From NCBI RefSeq assembly GCF_004345325.1, contig NZ_SLVJ01000001.1:1-64000 (forward strand): a stretch of 64,000 nt of DNA. The letters are read 5' to 3'. A program made the position numbers and the translations under genes. Every line of letters begins with the position of its first letter. Positions within the stretch are counted from its first letter, which is position 1. Below, piece by piece: positions 20,654 through 31,021 of this stretch. The notes beneath the pieces were generated by a model. It saw only the letters and a program-made list of their open reading frames with translations. It had not been told where the DNA came from and did not search any database. The DNA is from Acinetobacter calcoaceticus (GTDB taxonomy: Bacteria; Pseudomonadota; Gammaproteobacteria; Pseudomonadales; Moraxellaceae).

Positions 20654-21013
20654 TTATTGAGCAAAGAGCGCCTTGGTATAGTCCATGGCTTTTTGACTAC
20701 GCTTGCCATCGGAATCGAAATAGCGGTCTACATAACACATCTGAGCCTTGCTATCGCAAAATACACCATTGTCAAAAGTAAATTGCGTCGTATCAAAACT
20801 GCCTTTTGAAAAGACTTGATCGGCCTGCCCTTCACCTAAATATTTTTCTGTTAACACTTTTGAGATACCCTGTGAATCTGCACAGATATATTGATCACAA
20901 AGGACATTGCGTTCTGGATGATCTAAACTCAATCGACTCGACAAATCAGTCGAACGTAATTGACAGGCGCTGAGCAATAACGCCAATACAGTAAATAAAA
21001 CAGTGGTTTTCAT
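20654..21013 (-). CDS. Small lipoprotein, YcgJ-like
   Basis: A 119-residue protein with lipobox Cys17 (LLLSAC). The mature region has paired cysteines (LCDQYICAD and VFCDSKAQMCYVD) around ISKVLTEKYLG and FDTTQFTFDNGVFCD, a layout I recall from the YcgJ / Fels-1 prophage-like family of unknown function. Placement in that family is tentative. It should be anchored in the envelope and disulphide-bonded. Confidence 0.7.
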   Translation of the reverse strand: MKTTVLFTVLALLLSACQLRSTDLSSRLSLDHPERNVLCDQYICADSQGISKVLTEKYLGEGQADQVFSKGSFDTTQFTFDNGVFCDSKAQMCYVDRYFDSDGKRSQKAMDYTKALFAQ

Positions 21014-21115
21014 TTTTTAATGTCAAGCCTAGGTTCAATGATTGCTAAAGCATAAAAATTCATCATAACCTAGAAATGCCGTTTCACGTACCCTCTTCAC
21101 CCCACTTCAGCCAAT

Positions 21116-21144
21116 AAAAAAGACCTGAAAATTCAGGTCTTTTT
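21116..21144. terminator. Bidirectional intrinsic terminator
   Basis: AAAAAGACCTGAA pairs with TTCAGGTCTTTTT around two bases, downstream of the FMO gene (-); on the plus strand it has no upstream gene in the same direction closer than the YihY-like gene. Confidence 0.8.
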
Positions 21145-21172
21145 CGCCTCTACAGATCCACGCAACTGATCT

Positions 21173-22531
21173 CTAGCTGACTTCACGGCGCTTGGGTGTA
21201 TATAAATAACTTTCTAATGAGTCATCTAAAGCCTTGATCCATGGCGTATGGTGACGTTTGGCCAAAGTCCCTGTCATGACAGAGCGATGCACTTTATTGC
21301 GGAAATCCATAATATTTTCACGCTTGTCTTTTTTCCACTGCATAAAAATCTTGTTGACTGCATCAATGTCAAACTCAGGATAATCCGTTTCAGCAATCAA
21401 TTGCTTAATGTATTCGCCTTGAAACACCACCTGTTGTGCAGCATTCTTCAAAGCGCGTTCTTGGTTGTGCCATTGTTGTGAATCTGCCTGCATCTGCTCT
21501 CGTGTAGGCAATGCTTTTTCCCCTAAAATCACATCTCGCACATACCAAGCCTGAGCATCAAACATATTAAAGGTATACCACTGATCTTGCATGCCCAGAT
21601 AGAACAAGCGTGGGTTTTCTTCCCAAACCACACCCTTGTATAAGCCTAGTGGATACAAGCAGTTATTGGTCTTAAGACAGAGTTCTTCCTGCATAAATGG
21701 AAAATGATGTAGATAACCTGTACATAAAATAATTGCATCAATTTCGGCATGACTACCATCACCAAAATAGGCGAATTGTTCATCGACATGCAATAAGTGC
21801 TGTTTTTCAGTCCAATTTTCTGGCCAATCAAAGCCCATTGGTTGGCTACGATAGCAACTGTAGATTTGCTTAGCGCCATATTTATAGCATTGTGACCCAA
21901 TATCTTCAGCAGAATAGCTACTGCCTACGATCAATACCGTTTTGTCTTTAAACTCAACCGCATCACGAAAATCATGTGCATGTAAGATACGACCATTAAA
22001 CTTATCGAAGCCCTCGTATTCAGGGACTTTAGGGGTAGAAAAATGCCCTGAAGCGACGATGACATAATCAAATTGTTCACTATAAACTTGATTGTGCTCA
22101 TGATCGTTGAGCTGAAGATGAAAACATTGCTGCTCTTGATCAAAATCAACCTGTTTCACTGCAGTGTTAAAGCGAACCAAATCACGTACATCAGCCTTGT
22201 CTACCCGACCTTGGATATAGTCCCACAAGACCGCACGTGGTGGATAAGATGCGATGGGTTGTTGAAAATGTTCATCAAATGAATAATCTGCAAATTCAAG
22301 TGCTTCCTTCGGCCCGTTTGACCAGAGGTAGCGATACATACTGCCGTGTACTGGTTCTCCATTTCCATCTACACCTGTACGCCAAGTGTAGTTCCATAAT
22401 CCTCCCCAATCGCTTTGTTTTTCAAAACATACAATTTCTGGAACTTGTAGACCTTTGGCCTTTACTGATTGGAAAGCTCTTAATTGGGCCATACCACTTG
22501 GGCCAGCACCGATTATTGCAATTCTCGTCAT
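21173..22531 (-). CDS. tmm: Flavin-containing monooxygenase, trimethylamine monooxygenase type
   Basis: Bacterial FMO that would oxidise trimethylamine to its N-oxide with NADPH and oxygen. The FAD motif GAGPSG is at residues 8-13, the FMO signature region reads [11 protein letters not shown], and the NADPH motif is [13 protein letters not shown]. Stretches such as [40 protein letters not shown] and [21 protein letters not shown] follow the Methylophaga Tmm sequence I remember almost residue for residue, and the 452-residue length fits. The ATG at 22531 is chosen as the start ([10 protein letters not shown]); four extra codons exist upstream. No other methylamine genes are adjacent. Substrate is inference from similarity. 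Confidence 0.85.
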   Translation of the reverse strand: MTRIAIIGAGPSGMAQLRAFQSVKAKGLQVPEIVCFEKQSDWGGLWNYTWRTGVDGNGEPVHGSMYRYLWSNGPKEALEFADYSFDEHFQQPIASYPPRAVLWDYIQGRVDKADVRDLVRFNTAVKQVDFDQEQQCFHLQLNDHEHNQVYSEQFDYVIVASGHFSTPKVPEYEGFDKFNGRILHAHDFRDAVEFKDKTVLIVGSSYSAEDIGSQCYKYGAKQIYSCYRSQPMGFDWPENWTEKQHLLHVDEQFAYFGDGSHAEIDAIILCTGYLHHFPFMQEELCLKTNNCLYPLGLYKGVVWEENPRLFYLGMQDQWYTFNMFDAQAWYVRDVILGEKALPTREQMQADSQQWHNQERALKNAAQQVVFQGEYIKQLIAETDYPEFDIDAVNKIFMQWKKDKRENIMDFRNKVHRSVMTGTLAKRHHTPWIKALDDSLESYLYTPKRREVS

Positions 22532-22939
22532 GACGATCTCCATTAGTTTTTGAGTCCTACTTACTCGCGCCTAATGTTGAAACATCTACTAGAATGTGGA
22601 TTCTATTCACCCCTTATGATCGCTTAAAAAACAATGTTTAACTGAATACCAAATTCTAGAATATCAATGATGCTCATTAGGTTACTCTTGATGAAGTGTG
22701 ATTTTTCAATGGCAAAGCAAGAATTTACCTTCATTATCATCACAATTTTGAGTAATAATTATTCACGAACTTTTAAACATATCATAAAAAATGATTAATT
22801 CTAAAAAAACATCAATTTAATTGATATTTTATTGTAAAAAAAAACACCTTTAAAAGATGTTTATCAATTTGAAGCAATGCAGGATGGGCTGAAAACTATA
22901 AGGCTTGAGTGTTCAAGCCCAATAAGTGTCAACGCGATA
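22532..22939. other. AT-rich intergenic region upstream of the FMO gene
   Basis: About 400 bases, strongly AT-rich between 22700 and 22860. It holds the terminator of the gene at 22940 and a 15-base palindrome (ATCAATTtAATTGAT, 22811-22825). No open frame or certain promoter for the FMO gene is visible. Confidence 0.4.
22836..22862 (-). terminator. Intrinsic terminator (minus strand)
   Basis: On the minus strand AAACATCTTT pairs (one G-U pair) with AAAGGTGTTT and a run of nine T follows. It lies 78 bases downstream of the small gene ending at 22940. Confidence 0.55.
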
Positions 22940-23218
22940 TTAACTCAAATATAGTGGCGCTTCGTCCATAATTTCAGCTTGAGTTAGACTGGTTTGTTTA
23001 TCGACCAAGGCCATCAGCGCAGCCTGAATCATATGTTGCGCAATCACAGGGGTTTGATCACCTAGAATCGCTTGAATGTCCTGATTAAACTGTATAGTCA
23101 CCAAAGGCTCTGTCTCTGACCCAGCATTTCTCAACGCCAGTTCCCCGCCTTCTAATTGCACCAACTCAAGAATCACTTCTTGGCTGCCGAATAATTGTTT
23201 TAACTGTTCTATAGACAT
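22940..23218 (-). CDS. Hypothetical protein, 92 aa
   Basis: Small acidic soluble protein, no family recognised. The start at 23218 (MSIEQLKQLFGSQEV) has a strong GGAGG eight bases upstream; the frame is open for 14 more codons but those are cysteine-rich and preceded by no ribosome site. A central GGELALRNAGSETEPLVTIQFN beta region and a helical QHMIQAALMALVD region are visible. It follows the DUF6586-like gene in the same direction after about 110 bases. Confidence 0.65.
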   Translation of the reverse strand: MSIEQLKQLFGSQEVILELVQLEGGELALRNAGSETEPLVTIQFNQDIQAILGDQTPVIAQHMIQAALMALVDKQTSLTQAEIMDEAPLYLS

Positions 23219-23325
23219 AAGTCCCTCCATGCATGACATGGCACAAAGTGCACAATACACTTTGTTATGCGTAGATATGTTATATCGGGATCAAGCTAAA
23301 AAATTTCAAGTCAAAGCTCGATAAT

Positions 23326-23829
23326 TTAAAACTCGACCATCTCATTGCGAAACCCATCAATCAATTGGGTCAAATCCCTGTGCCATTCACGTAAAATTTT
23401 AGTATCAGGTAGCCAAGCTTGAGGCGTCTGAGTCACTTTAATAATTAAATTAGATGAGGTTTCATCTTCTGGGCTATGTGGACTCGGTTCTGGCGCATAT
23501 TGGCACATGCGGTAAGCCCGTTTTAATTCTGCAATAAAACCCGCTTTGGCCAATTGTTGTAAGATTGAAACTTCAGGTGAAACTTGGCCTTTTTCTGCCA
23601 TTAAGTTTTCAATCGAATTTAGGGTGGGGTGAGGATCATTTAAGCGATAATAGCGAACGAGTTCTTGTAAAAATGCCAGCATCGCACCATTGAGATGAAA
23701 CACAGCGGCCTCACGATGCGCCTGTGCTTGTTGAATATGTTCAGTCGACTCAGCCTGTTGGCAAGAGAGGCGCGAAAAGTACAACTTTTGATTGGTCCGA
23801 TCGGCATGAAAACGTGCAACACGAGACAT
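23326..23829 (-). CDS. DUF6586-like protein, 167 aa
   Basis: Starts MSRVARFHADRTNQKLYFSRL, which resembles the conserved TNQKLYFA start of a pseudomonad/Acinetobacter family I recall as DUF6586. The protein is helical, with EAAVFHLNGAMLAFLQELVRYYRL in the centre and a C-terminal LREWHRDLTQLIDGFRNEMVEF helix. No catalytic motif or export signal. An AGGAA site lies about eight bases before the ATG. Function unknown. Confidence 0.7.
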   Translation of the reverse strand: MSRVARFHADRTNQKLYFSRLSCQQAESTEHIQQAQAHREAAVFHLNGAMLAFLQELVRYYRLNDPHPTLNSIENLMAEKGQVSPEVSILQQLAKAGFIAELKRAYRMCQYAPEPSPHSPEDETSSNLIIKVTQTPQAWLPDTKILREWHRDLTQLIDGFRNEMVEF

Positions 23830-24094
23830 AGTATATTTCCTAACTGAACTTGCGCTTTAGAGCTCTAGGTTAAATACTATTGCAACAAAATCAAAGTGCT
23901 TTTACGCAGATATAGATAAAAAAAATATCAAACCAGTCCATTGGCCTCAAAGGCTTGTATATCAAGCATGCGCGTTTATTTTTATCAAGGTACTGCAGGA
24001 AATGGCGAGGATCAGGCTGAGCTGATCGTCAATATTCAGTATCACCATCCTCCATGAAACAAGATCGACATCAAGCCCCATGGAGGATCAATGA

Positions 24095-24340
24095 TTACTC
24101 TTCTTCAGCAGCAGCCTTTACACGGATACCCAAGCCTTTAACACGGAGTGTATTTAACCCCTTAATGGCTTTAATGGCTTCACGTGGATTCGACATTTCA
24201 ACAAATCCAAATCCTTTAGATTTTCCTGTGACTTTATCCATGACGACGTCACAAGTTTCAACTTTCCCATACGGCGTAAACAAGGCCAATAGTTCAGCTT
24301 CAGAAACCGAGCGTTCTAAGTTGCGGACTAAAATTTTCAT
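24095..24340 (-). CDS. Small RNA-binding protein with one RRM domain
   Basis: Single RNA recognition motif over nearly all of its 81 residues. RNP2 is ILVRNL (3-8) and RNP1 is KGFGFVEM (42-49), both with the aromatic residues that stack on RNA. A short basic/acidic tail follows (VKAAAEEE). The ATG at 24340 has AAGG eight bases upstream; an upstream in-frame ATG at 24361 has no ribosome site. Such stand-alone RRM proteins occur in cyanobacteria and many proteobacteria, often cold-regulated; whether that holds here cannot be told. Confidence 0.85.
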   Translation of the reverse strand: MKILVRNLERSVSEAELLALFTPYGKVETCDVVMDKVTGKSKGFGFVEMSNPREAIKAIKGLNTLRVKGLGIRVKAAAEEE

Positions 24341-24420
24341 TTCATAACCTTCGATTGGCATTTACAGCAAAAAAACACATCATATACTGTGTTGCTAAGT
24401 GTAGATACTGACTTCAAAAT

Positions 24421-26412
24421 TTAATTCAGATCTAGACCAAAATCTAGATCCACTCTTGCTGCATTATAAGCTTTGCCAGCGCTTTGACGTTGCGGCTGAT
24501 GATGGATTTCCGAATGACATAGCTCGCGCTCCAGATCATTCAGAAAATACGTTTCTAAATAACGCCCCTGTGCATCATATTTTTCAGATGACCAAGCGCT
24601 GAGATTTTGCTTGGTGAGGATCAATTCATTTTGTGCCCGCGTCAACGCCACATAGAGCACTCGACGCTCCTCTTCGATCTCATCAAAACTATCCTGAGCA
24701 CGGGCATGTGGATACTGCCCTGCAGTGAGATTGGGCACATAACACACTTTTTGCTCAGTCCCCTTAGCGGAGTGAATGGTGATCAGGGTAACCACATCCT
24801 CTTGTTGTAGACGCTCCACCTCGGTAATCGAAATCGGGTCCAAGACATACTCTTCTAAAAACTCACTCAGCTGTTGATGCTTAGCTGCCAGTTGTTTAAC
24901 CAGATCAAAGTCTTTTAGGCGTTTAGACCAATCTTTTTTGGCATAGATCTCAGCCAACTGATCTTGCAACGCTTCAATACTGAGTTCAACACAGACAGGG
25001 ACATCATGCTTCATGCCTGCCATTTTTTGCATAATTTGTATCGTTTCCACCGGGATACGACCAAATTTCTCTAAGATCTTGGCAATCGCTGTCATGTCTT
25101 CAGCCTGTAACAACTGGACAGCCAATTTACTGGCACTGACATCCCCCACTCCCGGCCACAAGGTTAGAAAACGCATCCACGCGATATCATCATGTGGATT
25201 GGCTATCACCCGAATCAAACTCATCAAATCTTTGACATGCGCGGTTTCAAGTAACTTCATTCCACCAATAAATCGATATGGAATATTGGCTTGGATACAG
25301 GCTGCTTCGACATGACGTGCAGCAAATGAAGATCTGAGCAACACCATATGATCTTGCCAAGCCGCACCCAATATATGCCGTTGTTGAATGTCTTTGGCAA
25401 TCCACGCAGACTCATCAAATTCATTGGGGAAAATGTGCATCTTCGGTCGAAAGCCATCTCCCCGATAAGCCTCAAGTTTTTTGTCATAGGAAATGGCACT
25501 TTGATCCAGTAACCAATTCGATAAATTCAAAATCTCTTGAGTCGAACGATAATTCTTTTCTAATTTAAAGATCTGCGCATCAGGCACTCGATCTTTAAAA
25601 TGGTGGATATTTTCAAAGTCCGCGCCACGGAAGGCATAAATCGACTGTGCATCATCCCCTACACAAAATAGGCTGACATGATCCTTGAGGGGTTCAAGCA
25701 AGGACCATTGTAAGGGGTTGGTATCTTGCATCTCATCGACCAACATATGCTGACACAGCGATGCCACATAATCGACCAAACCGGGTGACTGTGCCAATGC
25801 AGTCGCCACAATCGCCAAGATATCGTCATAATCTAAAAAACTGCGCTCACGTTTACGTGATTCATAGTCCTTCATGACTTTGGCGATGCCATCAATCTCA
25901 GCGCGAAAATCTGGTAATTGTTTTTCCAAAGCCAGACTGAGTTTTTGCCGTGTATTTCGCGCATAAGAGTAAAGATCACAGAGTTCTTTAGGCTTAGGCA
26001 GCGGATTGGAGTTTTGCTTATCATCTTTACCACGCAGCAGTCTAAACATCATCATCTGATCATCACGATCGATAATCGAAAACTGTTCTAGACCAAAGGC
26101 TTTGGGTGTGCGACGCAGCAAGAACATACAAAATGTATGAAAGGTGGATGCCCTTAACCCCTTGGCCTGCTCACCCAACGCCAGCTCAACACGGGCCACA
26201 ATTTCACTGGCAGCACGGCGGGTAAAAGTCAGGATTTGGATTTGATTGGCAGGCACCCCTTGATCAATCAAGTAGGCTGCCCGAGCAACGATGGTCTTGG
26301 TCTTGCCACACCCTGCGCCGGCCAACACCAAACTATGTTGTGACTCGGTGGTGGCTGCTTGTTTTTGTTGAGGATTTAACTCATCAATTAAGGTGCTTAA
26401 ACTCATAACCAT
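24421..26412 (-). CDS. UvrD/Rep-family superfamily 1 DNA helicase
   Basis: All SF1A motifs are present: I (AGAGCGKTKT), Ia (ILTFTRRAASEI), II (LVDEMQDTN), III (FCVGDDAQSIYAFRGAD), IV (NYRSTQEIL), V (ITIHSAKGTEQKV) and VI (RRVLYVALTRAQ). The 663-residue length fits Rep-like or short UvrD helicases, but motif II has DEMQD rather than the common DEFQD/DEYQD. Function in replication restart or repair is presumed. An internal ATG two codons in (26406) is an equally possible start; neither has a good ribosome site. Confidence 0.88.
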   Translation of the reverse strand: MVMSLSTLIDELNPQQKQAATTESQHSLVLAGAGCGKTKTIVARAAYLIDQGVPANQIQILTFTRRAASEIVARVELALGEQAKGLRASTFHTFCMFLLRRTPKAFGLEQFSIIDRDDQMMMFRLLRGKDDKQNSNPLPKPKELCDLYSYARNTRQKLSLALEKQLPDFRAEIDGIAKVMKDYESRKRERSFLDYDDILAIVATALAQSPGLVDYVASLCQHMLVDEMQDTNPLQWSLLEPLKDHVSLFCVGDDAQSIYAFRGADFENIHHFKDRVPDAQIFKLEKNYRSTQEILNLSNWLLDQSAISYDKKLEAYRGDGFRPKMHIFPNEFDESAWIAKDIQQRHILGAAWQDHMVLLRSSFAARHVEAACIQANIPYRFIGGMKLLETAHVKDLMSLIRVIANPHDDIAWMRFLTLWPGVGDVSASKLAVQLLQAEDMTAIAKILEKFGRIPVETIQIMQKMAGMKHDVPVCVELSIEALQDQLAEIYAKKDWSKRLKDFDLVKQLAAKHQQLSEFLEEYVLDPISITEVERLQQEDVVTLITIHSAKGTEQKVCYVPNLTAGQYPHARAQDSFDEIEEERRVLYVALTRAQNELILTKQNLSAWSSEKYDAQGRYLETYFLNDLERELCHSEIHHQPQRQSAGKAYNAARVDLDFGLDLN

Positions 26413-26493
26413 TCATAGCAAAAAAGATGCCGCTAGTTTAACAGAGCCTAAGCAAAAAGTGGCATGCATCGCAGCTTAGCCGCAACACTCGCC

Positions 26494-27633
26494 TCAATCT
26501 AACTGCAGGATACGCGCAATATTTTCACAGGTTTTCTCCAGATTCTCTGCACCACGTAGACATGCATCCTCTAAACGACAACTTTGCTGTACGATACTGA
26601 ACATTGCACTGACCCCATGTGCATAAAGCGCTTCTGCTCCTTCGCCGATCTTGCCTGCACAGGCAATCAGAGGTTTATCTAGACTTTTCGCCAAGCGAGC
26701 CACGCCATACGGGGTCTTACCCAAAACGGTTTGAGCATCGATCGCACCCTCACCGGTAAAGACATAATCTGCTTGTACAATGGCCTGCTTTAAATGGGTC
26801 ATCTCGATCACAGTTTCGATACCCGACTGCATACGCCCCTGAGCAAAGACCATCAAGGCATAACCTACACCACCTGCAGCCCCTGCTCCTGCACATTTTG
26901 CCAGATCAAGCCCAAGTTGCTGATGTATAACATTAGCAAAATGGCTGAGTGCCTGATCCAACTGCAACACCATCTCAGGACTGGCGCCTTTTTGTGGTGC
27001 AAAGATATGTGACGCACCCATTGACCCTGTTAAAGGATTATTGACATCACTGGCGATCACCATCTCAGTCGAGCGAAGTCGCGGATCGAGTTGAGTGAGA
27101 TCAACCTGTGTAATTGCACTTAACTGATTTGCCCCGAGGCCAATCGTCGAACCTGCTGCATCAAAGAACTGTACCCCAAGCGCTTGTGCCATCCCCATGC
27201 CAGCATCATTGGTCACACTACCGCCGATCCCAACGATGATTTTACTCACCCCTTGATCAAGTGCTGCACGGATCATTTCCCCCGTCCCATAGCTGCTGGT
27301 CAACATTGGATTACGGTCTTGTACCGGCAAGCGTTGTATGCCATTGGCTTGTGCCATTTCGATCACTGCAGTTTGCCCATCATCAATCAGTGCATAGTCA
27401 ACCCTGAGACGTTGCGTAGGCAATGGCCCCATGACCTGAAGGCTGACCCGCTTTCCAGAGCGAGCCGTGAGTATGGCATCCACCGTTCCTTCACCGCCAT
27501 CTGCCATAGGGATCCGCAGGAATCTTGCATCGGGATAGAGCACTTTAAGTCCCCTTTGCATAGCAGCACATGCCTCAAGCGCAGTCATGCTTTCTTTAAA
27601 AGAATCTGGAGCTAAAACAAAGGTCTTTGACAT
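26494..27633 (-). CDS. Glycerate kinase
   Basis: Phosphorylates D-glycerate (GlxK/GarK family, usually giving 2-phosphoglycerate). Family motifs: LAPDSFKESMTALEACAAMQRG at the start, MADGGEGTVDAI, GGSVTNDAGMGMAQALG, VASDVNNPLTG and the C-terminal FTGEGAIDAQTVLGKTPYGVA. Length 379 residues is normal. No glyoxylate, tartronate or glucarate genes are next to it, so its pathway cannot be read from context; glxK versus garK cannot be separated. Confidence 0.92.
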   Translation of the reverse strand: MSKTFVLAPDSFKESMTALEACAAMQRGLKVLYPDARFLRIPMADGGEGTVDAILTARSGKRVSLQVMGPLPTQRLRVDYALIDDGQTAVIEMAQANGIQRLPVQDRNPMLTSSYGTGEMIRAALDQGVSKIIVGIGGSVTNDAGMGMAQALGVQFFDAAGSTIGLGANQLSAITQVDLTQLDPRLRSTEMVIASDVNNPLTGSMGASHIFAPQKGASPEMVLQLDQALSHFANVIHQQLGLDLAKCAGAGAAGGVGYALMVFAQGRMQSGIETVIEMTHLKQAIVQADYVFTGEGAIDAQTVLGKTPYGVARLAKSLDKPLIACAGKIGEGAEALYAHGVSAMFSIVQQSCRLEDACLRGAENLEKTCENIARILQLD

Positions 27634-27725
27634 TTTTATGCTCGATAAATATAAAATGATAATCTATTGAAGTTACATGTGATTTCACATATAAATTAAC
27701 TCAATCTGACCAAAAATGATGCCCT

Positions 27726-28175
27726 ATGCCGAGAATTAATCTAGGAAAAGCTGCTCCAGAACTCTATCAAATCGTTGCAGATCTGGATGCTAAAGCCAAT
27801 GAAAAGATCATTCAAGCAGGTATCCCAGAGGGCTTTGGGCATCTACTTCGTCTCAGAGCATCACAAATCAACCAATGTGCATTTTGCATACGCTTACATG
27901 CTCGGGATGCCCTGCAGCATGATGAAAGCTTAGAGCGTATCACCTTACTCAATGCTTGGCGTGAAAGTGCATATTTCAGTGACAAAGAACAAGCTGCACT
28001 CAGTTTGGTTGAGGAAATGACCTTAATCGCTGATCATCAGGTTTCTGATAGGGTCTATCTCAATGCGGCCGAATTATTGACTGAAACTGAGATTGCGGCC
28101 ATCGAATGGTTGACCATCGTCATAAACAGTTGGAATCGCATTGCAATTGCCAGTCGCTATCCAGTAAAACCTTGA
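27726..28175 (+). CDS. Carboxymuconolactone decarboxylase family (AhpD-like) protein
   Basis: Helical protein of 149 residues with the AhpD core motif CxxCxxxH: C51, C54 and H58 in QCAFCIRLHARDA. This subgroup usually acts as an alkylhydroperoxidase-like thiol protein rather than a true decarboxylase. The rest (ESLERITLLNAWRESAYFSDKEQAALSLVEEMTLI) follows the family. It is divergent from glycerate kinase and upstream of a DUF2059 gene. Confidence 0.87.
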   Translation: MPRINLGKAAPELYQIVADLDAKANEKIIQAGIPEGFGHLLRLRASQINQCAFCIRLHARDALQHDESLERITLLNAWRESAYFSDKEQAALSLVEEMTLIADHQVSDRVYLNAAELLTETEIAAIEWLTIVINSWNRIAIASRYPVKP

Positions 28176-28231
28176 GTTTAAATTAAGCTTTATTATCAAC
28201 AAACCTGATTTAAAAAATTTAGAGATCTATT

Positions 28232-28780
28232 ATGCATAAACGCACCGCAACATTATTGTTATTTACGGCCTTTGCCTTGAGTACAACCTCCTATGCAGCA
28301 CCAATTAAACCAAAATCTGTTGATAAACTGATGCAACTTTCTGATGTCCAAGGCGTGCTCAAAAATACTGGCACTGAGATGAAGCCGATGTTTGATCAAC
28401 AAGCAGAGCAGATCGTTAAGCAAAGCTTGGCCATAGATAGTTTAAACCCACAGCAGCAACAAGCTGCACGACAGATCTCTGGACTGATGTCGAGCATGAA
28501 TCAAAACGTGATTGAAAATCCAAAATTTGTGCAGTTGATCAAAGACGTTTATCAAAAAACCTATACCGAGGAAGAGGCCCAAGCCTATATTGCCTTTTTA
28601 AGTTCCCCACTCGGCAAGTCGATTACCCAAAAAACGGCCAAATTGACAGGTGAAGTGATGCAGCAATCAATGCAAATGGCGACTGAAATGGTCAATGATC
28701 CAGCACAACAACAGAAATTTATAATCGAATTTGAAAAGATCATGAAGCCATTGCTGGATCAAAATGAAGCTAAAAAATAG
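28232..28780 (+). CDS. DUF2059 family periplasmic protein
   Basis: Signal peptide at residues 1-22 (cleavage after SYA). The remaining region is helical and glutamine-rich, with the DUF2059 core KFVQLIKDVYQKTYTEEEAQAYIAFLSSPLGKSITQKTAKL. The family is periplasmic and of unknown function. It is ended by an inverted repeat shared with clpX. Confidence 0.82.
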   Translation: MHKRTATLLLFTAFALSTTSYAAPIKPKSVDKLMQLSDVQGVLKNTGTEMKPMFDQQAEQIVKQSLAIDSLNPQQQQAARQISGLMSSMNQNVIENPKFVQLIKDVYQKTYTEEEAQAYIAFLSSPLGKSITQKTAKLTGEVMQQSMQMATEMVNDPAQQQKFIIEFEKIMKPLLDQNEAKK

Positions 28781-28812
28781 CTCAAACCGATATTAGACCT
28801 AAAACCAAGTTA

Positions 28813-28851
28813 AAAAAAACCGTGTAAGAAGATTAACTCCTTACACGGTTT
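28813..28851. terminator. Intrinsic terminator of clpX / DUF2059 gene
   Basis: AAACCGTGTAAG (28817-28828) pairs with CTTACACGGTTT (28840-28851). The eight-A run on the left gives a T-run on the minus strand, so it mainly serves clpX. Confidence 0.75.
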
Positions 28852-28867
28852 ATAGTCACTTAAGTGA

Positions 28868-30178
28868 TTAAGCAGATTTGCTGCTTAAGACTTTTAAGTC
28901 AACTTTATCTTCAACCGGTTTTTCGACCTTGGCTTGACGCGCGACTTGATACTCAGGTTGCGCTTTATCTGTAATCACTTTATCCGTGATGATCACCGTA
29001 CCAACATCATCGCGGCTAGGCAAGTCATACATGGTTTCAAGCAAGACATTTTCCAAAATCGAACGCAGACCACGAGCCCCAGTATTACGATCCAAGGCTT
29101 TATGCGCCACGGCACGTAAGGCTGAATCTTCGAATACCAAGTCCACATCTTCCATTTCGAATAGATACTGATACTGACGAGTCAAGGCATTTTTTGGTTC
29201 GGTTAGAATCTGCATCAAAGCATCTTCATCCAACTCTTCCAAAGTCGCGATCACAGGTAAACGACCGATAAACTCAGGAATTAAACCAAATTTAACCAAG
29301 TCATTGGCTTCGACTTGACGGAACAACTCAGAAACCTTCTTGGTGTCATCTTTGCTACGTACATCTGCAGTAAATCCAATGCCACCTTTTTCTTGACGCT
29401 GTTGAACCACTTTTTCCAGTCCAGAAAATGCGCCACCACAAATGAATAAGATATTTGCCGTATCGATTTGAATGAACTCTTGCTGTGGATGCTTACGACC
29501 GCCCTGAGGGGGAATCGATGCCACTGTACCCTCAATCATTTTCAACAAAGCTTGTTGAACACCTTCACCAGAAACATCACGGGTGATAGATGGATTTTCA
29601 GATTTACGAGTAATCTTGTCGATCTCATCGATATAGATAATGCCTTTTTGGGCTTTTTCTACATCATAATCTGCTTTTTGCAACAACTTCTGCACGATGT
29701 TTTCAACATCTTCACCCACATAACCTGCTTCGGTTAAGGTGGTGGCATCAGCCATCGCAAACGGTACATCAAGTAAACGCGCCAAAGTTTGCGCCAATAA
29801 TGTTTTACCTGAACCCGTAGGTCCGATCAGCAAAATATTACTTTTCGCAATCTCGATGGCATCTTCAGGTTTTTGACCCGATTGAGACACCTTCAAACGT
29901 TTGTAATGGTTATAAACTGCAACAGACAAGGTTTTCTTGGCATTGTCTTGACCAATCACATATTGATCCAGTGCTGCGCGAATTTCCTGTGGCTTAGGCA
30001 AAGGACGTGTTGCCCAATCCCCAGTTTCAACTTGCTGGCTGGTTTGCACCAAGTCTAAACAGACGTCCACACATTCATTGCAGATGTAGGCGTCCTCGCC
30101 TGCAATCAGTTTACCGACTTCAGACTGCGTTTTACCGCAAAATGAACAATGTTTTTGTCCTTGAGGATGATCGGACAT
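28868..30178 (-). CDS. clpX: ClpXP protease ATPase subunit ClpX
   Basis: AAA+ unfoldase that feeds substrates into ClpP. The N-terminal zinc-binding domain has C11, C14, C33 and C36. The AAA module carries Walker A (GPTGSGKT), Walker B (IIYIDEIDK) and the GYVGEDVE pore loop; an RKH loop is visible (GGRKHP) and an IGF-type loop (GGIGFTADV) matches the ClpP-docking tripeptide. The ATG at 30178 has GGAG six bases upstream; a GTG two codons earlier is less likely. It follows clpP directly. Confidence 0.97.
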   Translation of the reverse strand: MSDHPQGQKHCSFCGKTQSEVGKLIAGEDAYICNECVDVCLDLVQTSQQVETGDWATRPLPKPQEIRAALDQYVIGQDNAKKTLSVAVYNHYKRLKVSQSGQKPEDAIEIAKSNILLIGPTGSGKTLLAQTLARLLDVPFAMADATTLTEAGYVGEDVENIVQKLLQKADYDVEKAQKGIIYIDEIDKITRKSENPSITRDVSGEGVQQALLKMIEGTVASIPPQGGRKHPQQEFIQIDTANILFICGGAFSGLEKVVQQRQEKGGIGFTADVRSKDDTKKVSELFRQVEANDLVKFGLIPEFIGRLPVIATLEELDEDALMQILTEPKNALTRQYQYLFEMEDVDLVFEDSALRAVAHKALDRNTGARGLRSILENVLLETMYDLPSRDDVGTVIITDKVITDKAQPEYQVARQAKVEKPVEDKVDLKVLSSKSA

Positions 30179-30211
30179 TTTCACTCCAAGTTTTAAATCT
30201 TTACTTTATCT

Positions 30212-30823
30212 TTAGTTTTGAGGACGTTTAGTCAACACTTCATCAACCAGACCATAATCTTTGGCCTGCTGTGCTGTCATAAAGTTATCACGATCAGTAT
30301 CACGTGCAACGGTTTCGTATTCTTGTCCGCTGTGCTCTGCCATTAAACGATTTAAACGTTCTTTAATGTATAGAATCTCACGAGCATGAATTTCGATATC
30401 CGATGCTTGACCACGGAAACCGCCCAAAGGTTGGTGAATCATTACACGGGCATTTTCCAAGCAATAGCGTTTGCCTTTGGTTCCTGCATTTAATAAAAAT
30501 GCCCCCATAGACGCTGCTTGACCCATACAATAAGTCACGATATCAGGTTTGATAAATTGCATGGTATCGTAAATCGCCATACCAGCAGTCACTGAGCCAC
30601 CTGGGGAGTTGATATACAAATGAATATCTTTGTCAGGGTTTTCAGCTTCTAAGAACAACATTTGTGCGACGATTAAATTCGCCATGTTGTCTTCAACTTC
30701 ACCTGTGAGGAAAATGACACGATCGCGTAAAAGACGCGAGAAAATATCAAAAGATCGCTCACCACGTGAAGACTGCTCAACGACCATTGGAACCAATGCG
30801 TTTTCTATAGTTGGAACATACAT
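30212..30823 (-). CDS. clpP: ATP-dependent Clp protease proteolytic subunit
   Basis: Serine protease forming the tetradecameric chamber. The triad is S105 (GQAASMG), H130 (MIHQPLGG) and D179 (DRDNFM). Length 203 residues is standard, with a short propeptide. It lies between tig and clpX, the canonical order in proteobacteria, with about 200 bases to tig holding tig's terminator. Confidence 0.97.
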   Translation of the reverse strand: MYVPTIENALVPMVVEQSSRGERSFDIFSRLLRDRVIFLTGEVEDNMANLIVAQMLFLEAENPDKDIHLYINSPGGSVTAGMAIYDTMQFIKPDIVTYCMGQAASMGAFLLNAGTKGKRYCLENARVMIHQPLGGFRGQASDIEIHAREILYIKERLNRLMAEHSGQEYETVARDTDRDNFMTAQQAKDYGLVDEVLTKRPQN

Positions 30824-30970
30824 ACGTTAATTATTCCTGAATTTTTGTTTCTCAAACTCATCCCGACAATATGAGGGATAATAACCAAAATTGCAAAATA
30901 TTCCCTATTAAATAGCAAAAATTTTTAACAGCAAAATATTCTGCTCCAACACTAAAATCTTAAGGTATAA

Positions 30971-30995
30971 AAAAAGGCGCTCTAAGCGCCTTCTT
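30971..30995 (-). terminator. Intrinsic terminator after tig
   Basis: AAGGCGC (30974-30980) pairs with GCGCCTT (30986-30992); on the minus strand a run of seven T follows, ending tig before clpP. Confidence 0.8.
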
Positions 30996-31021
30996 TCTAT
31001 TTGTACGAACTGCTCAAACAA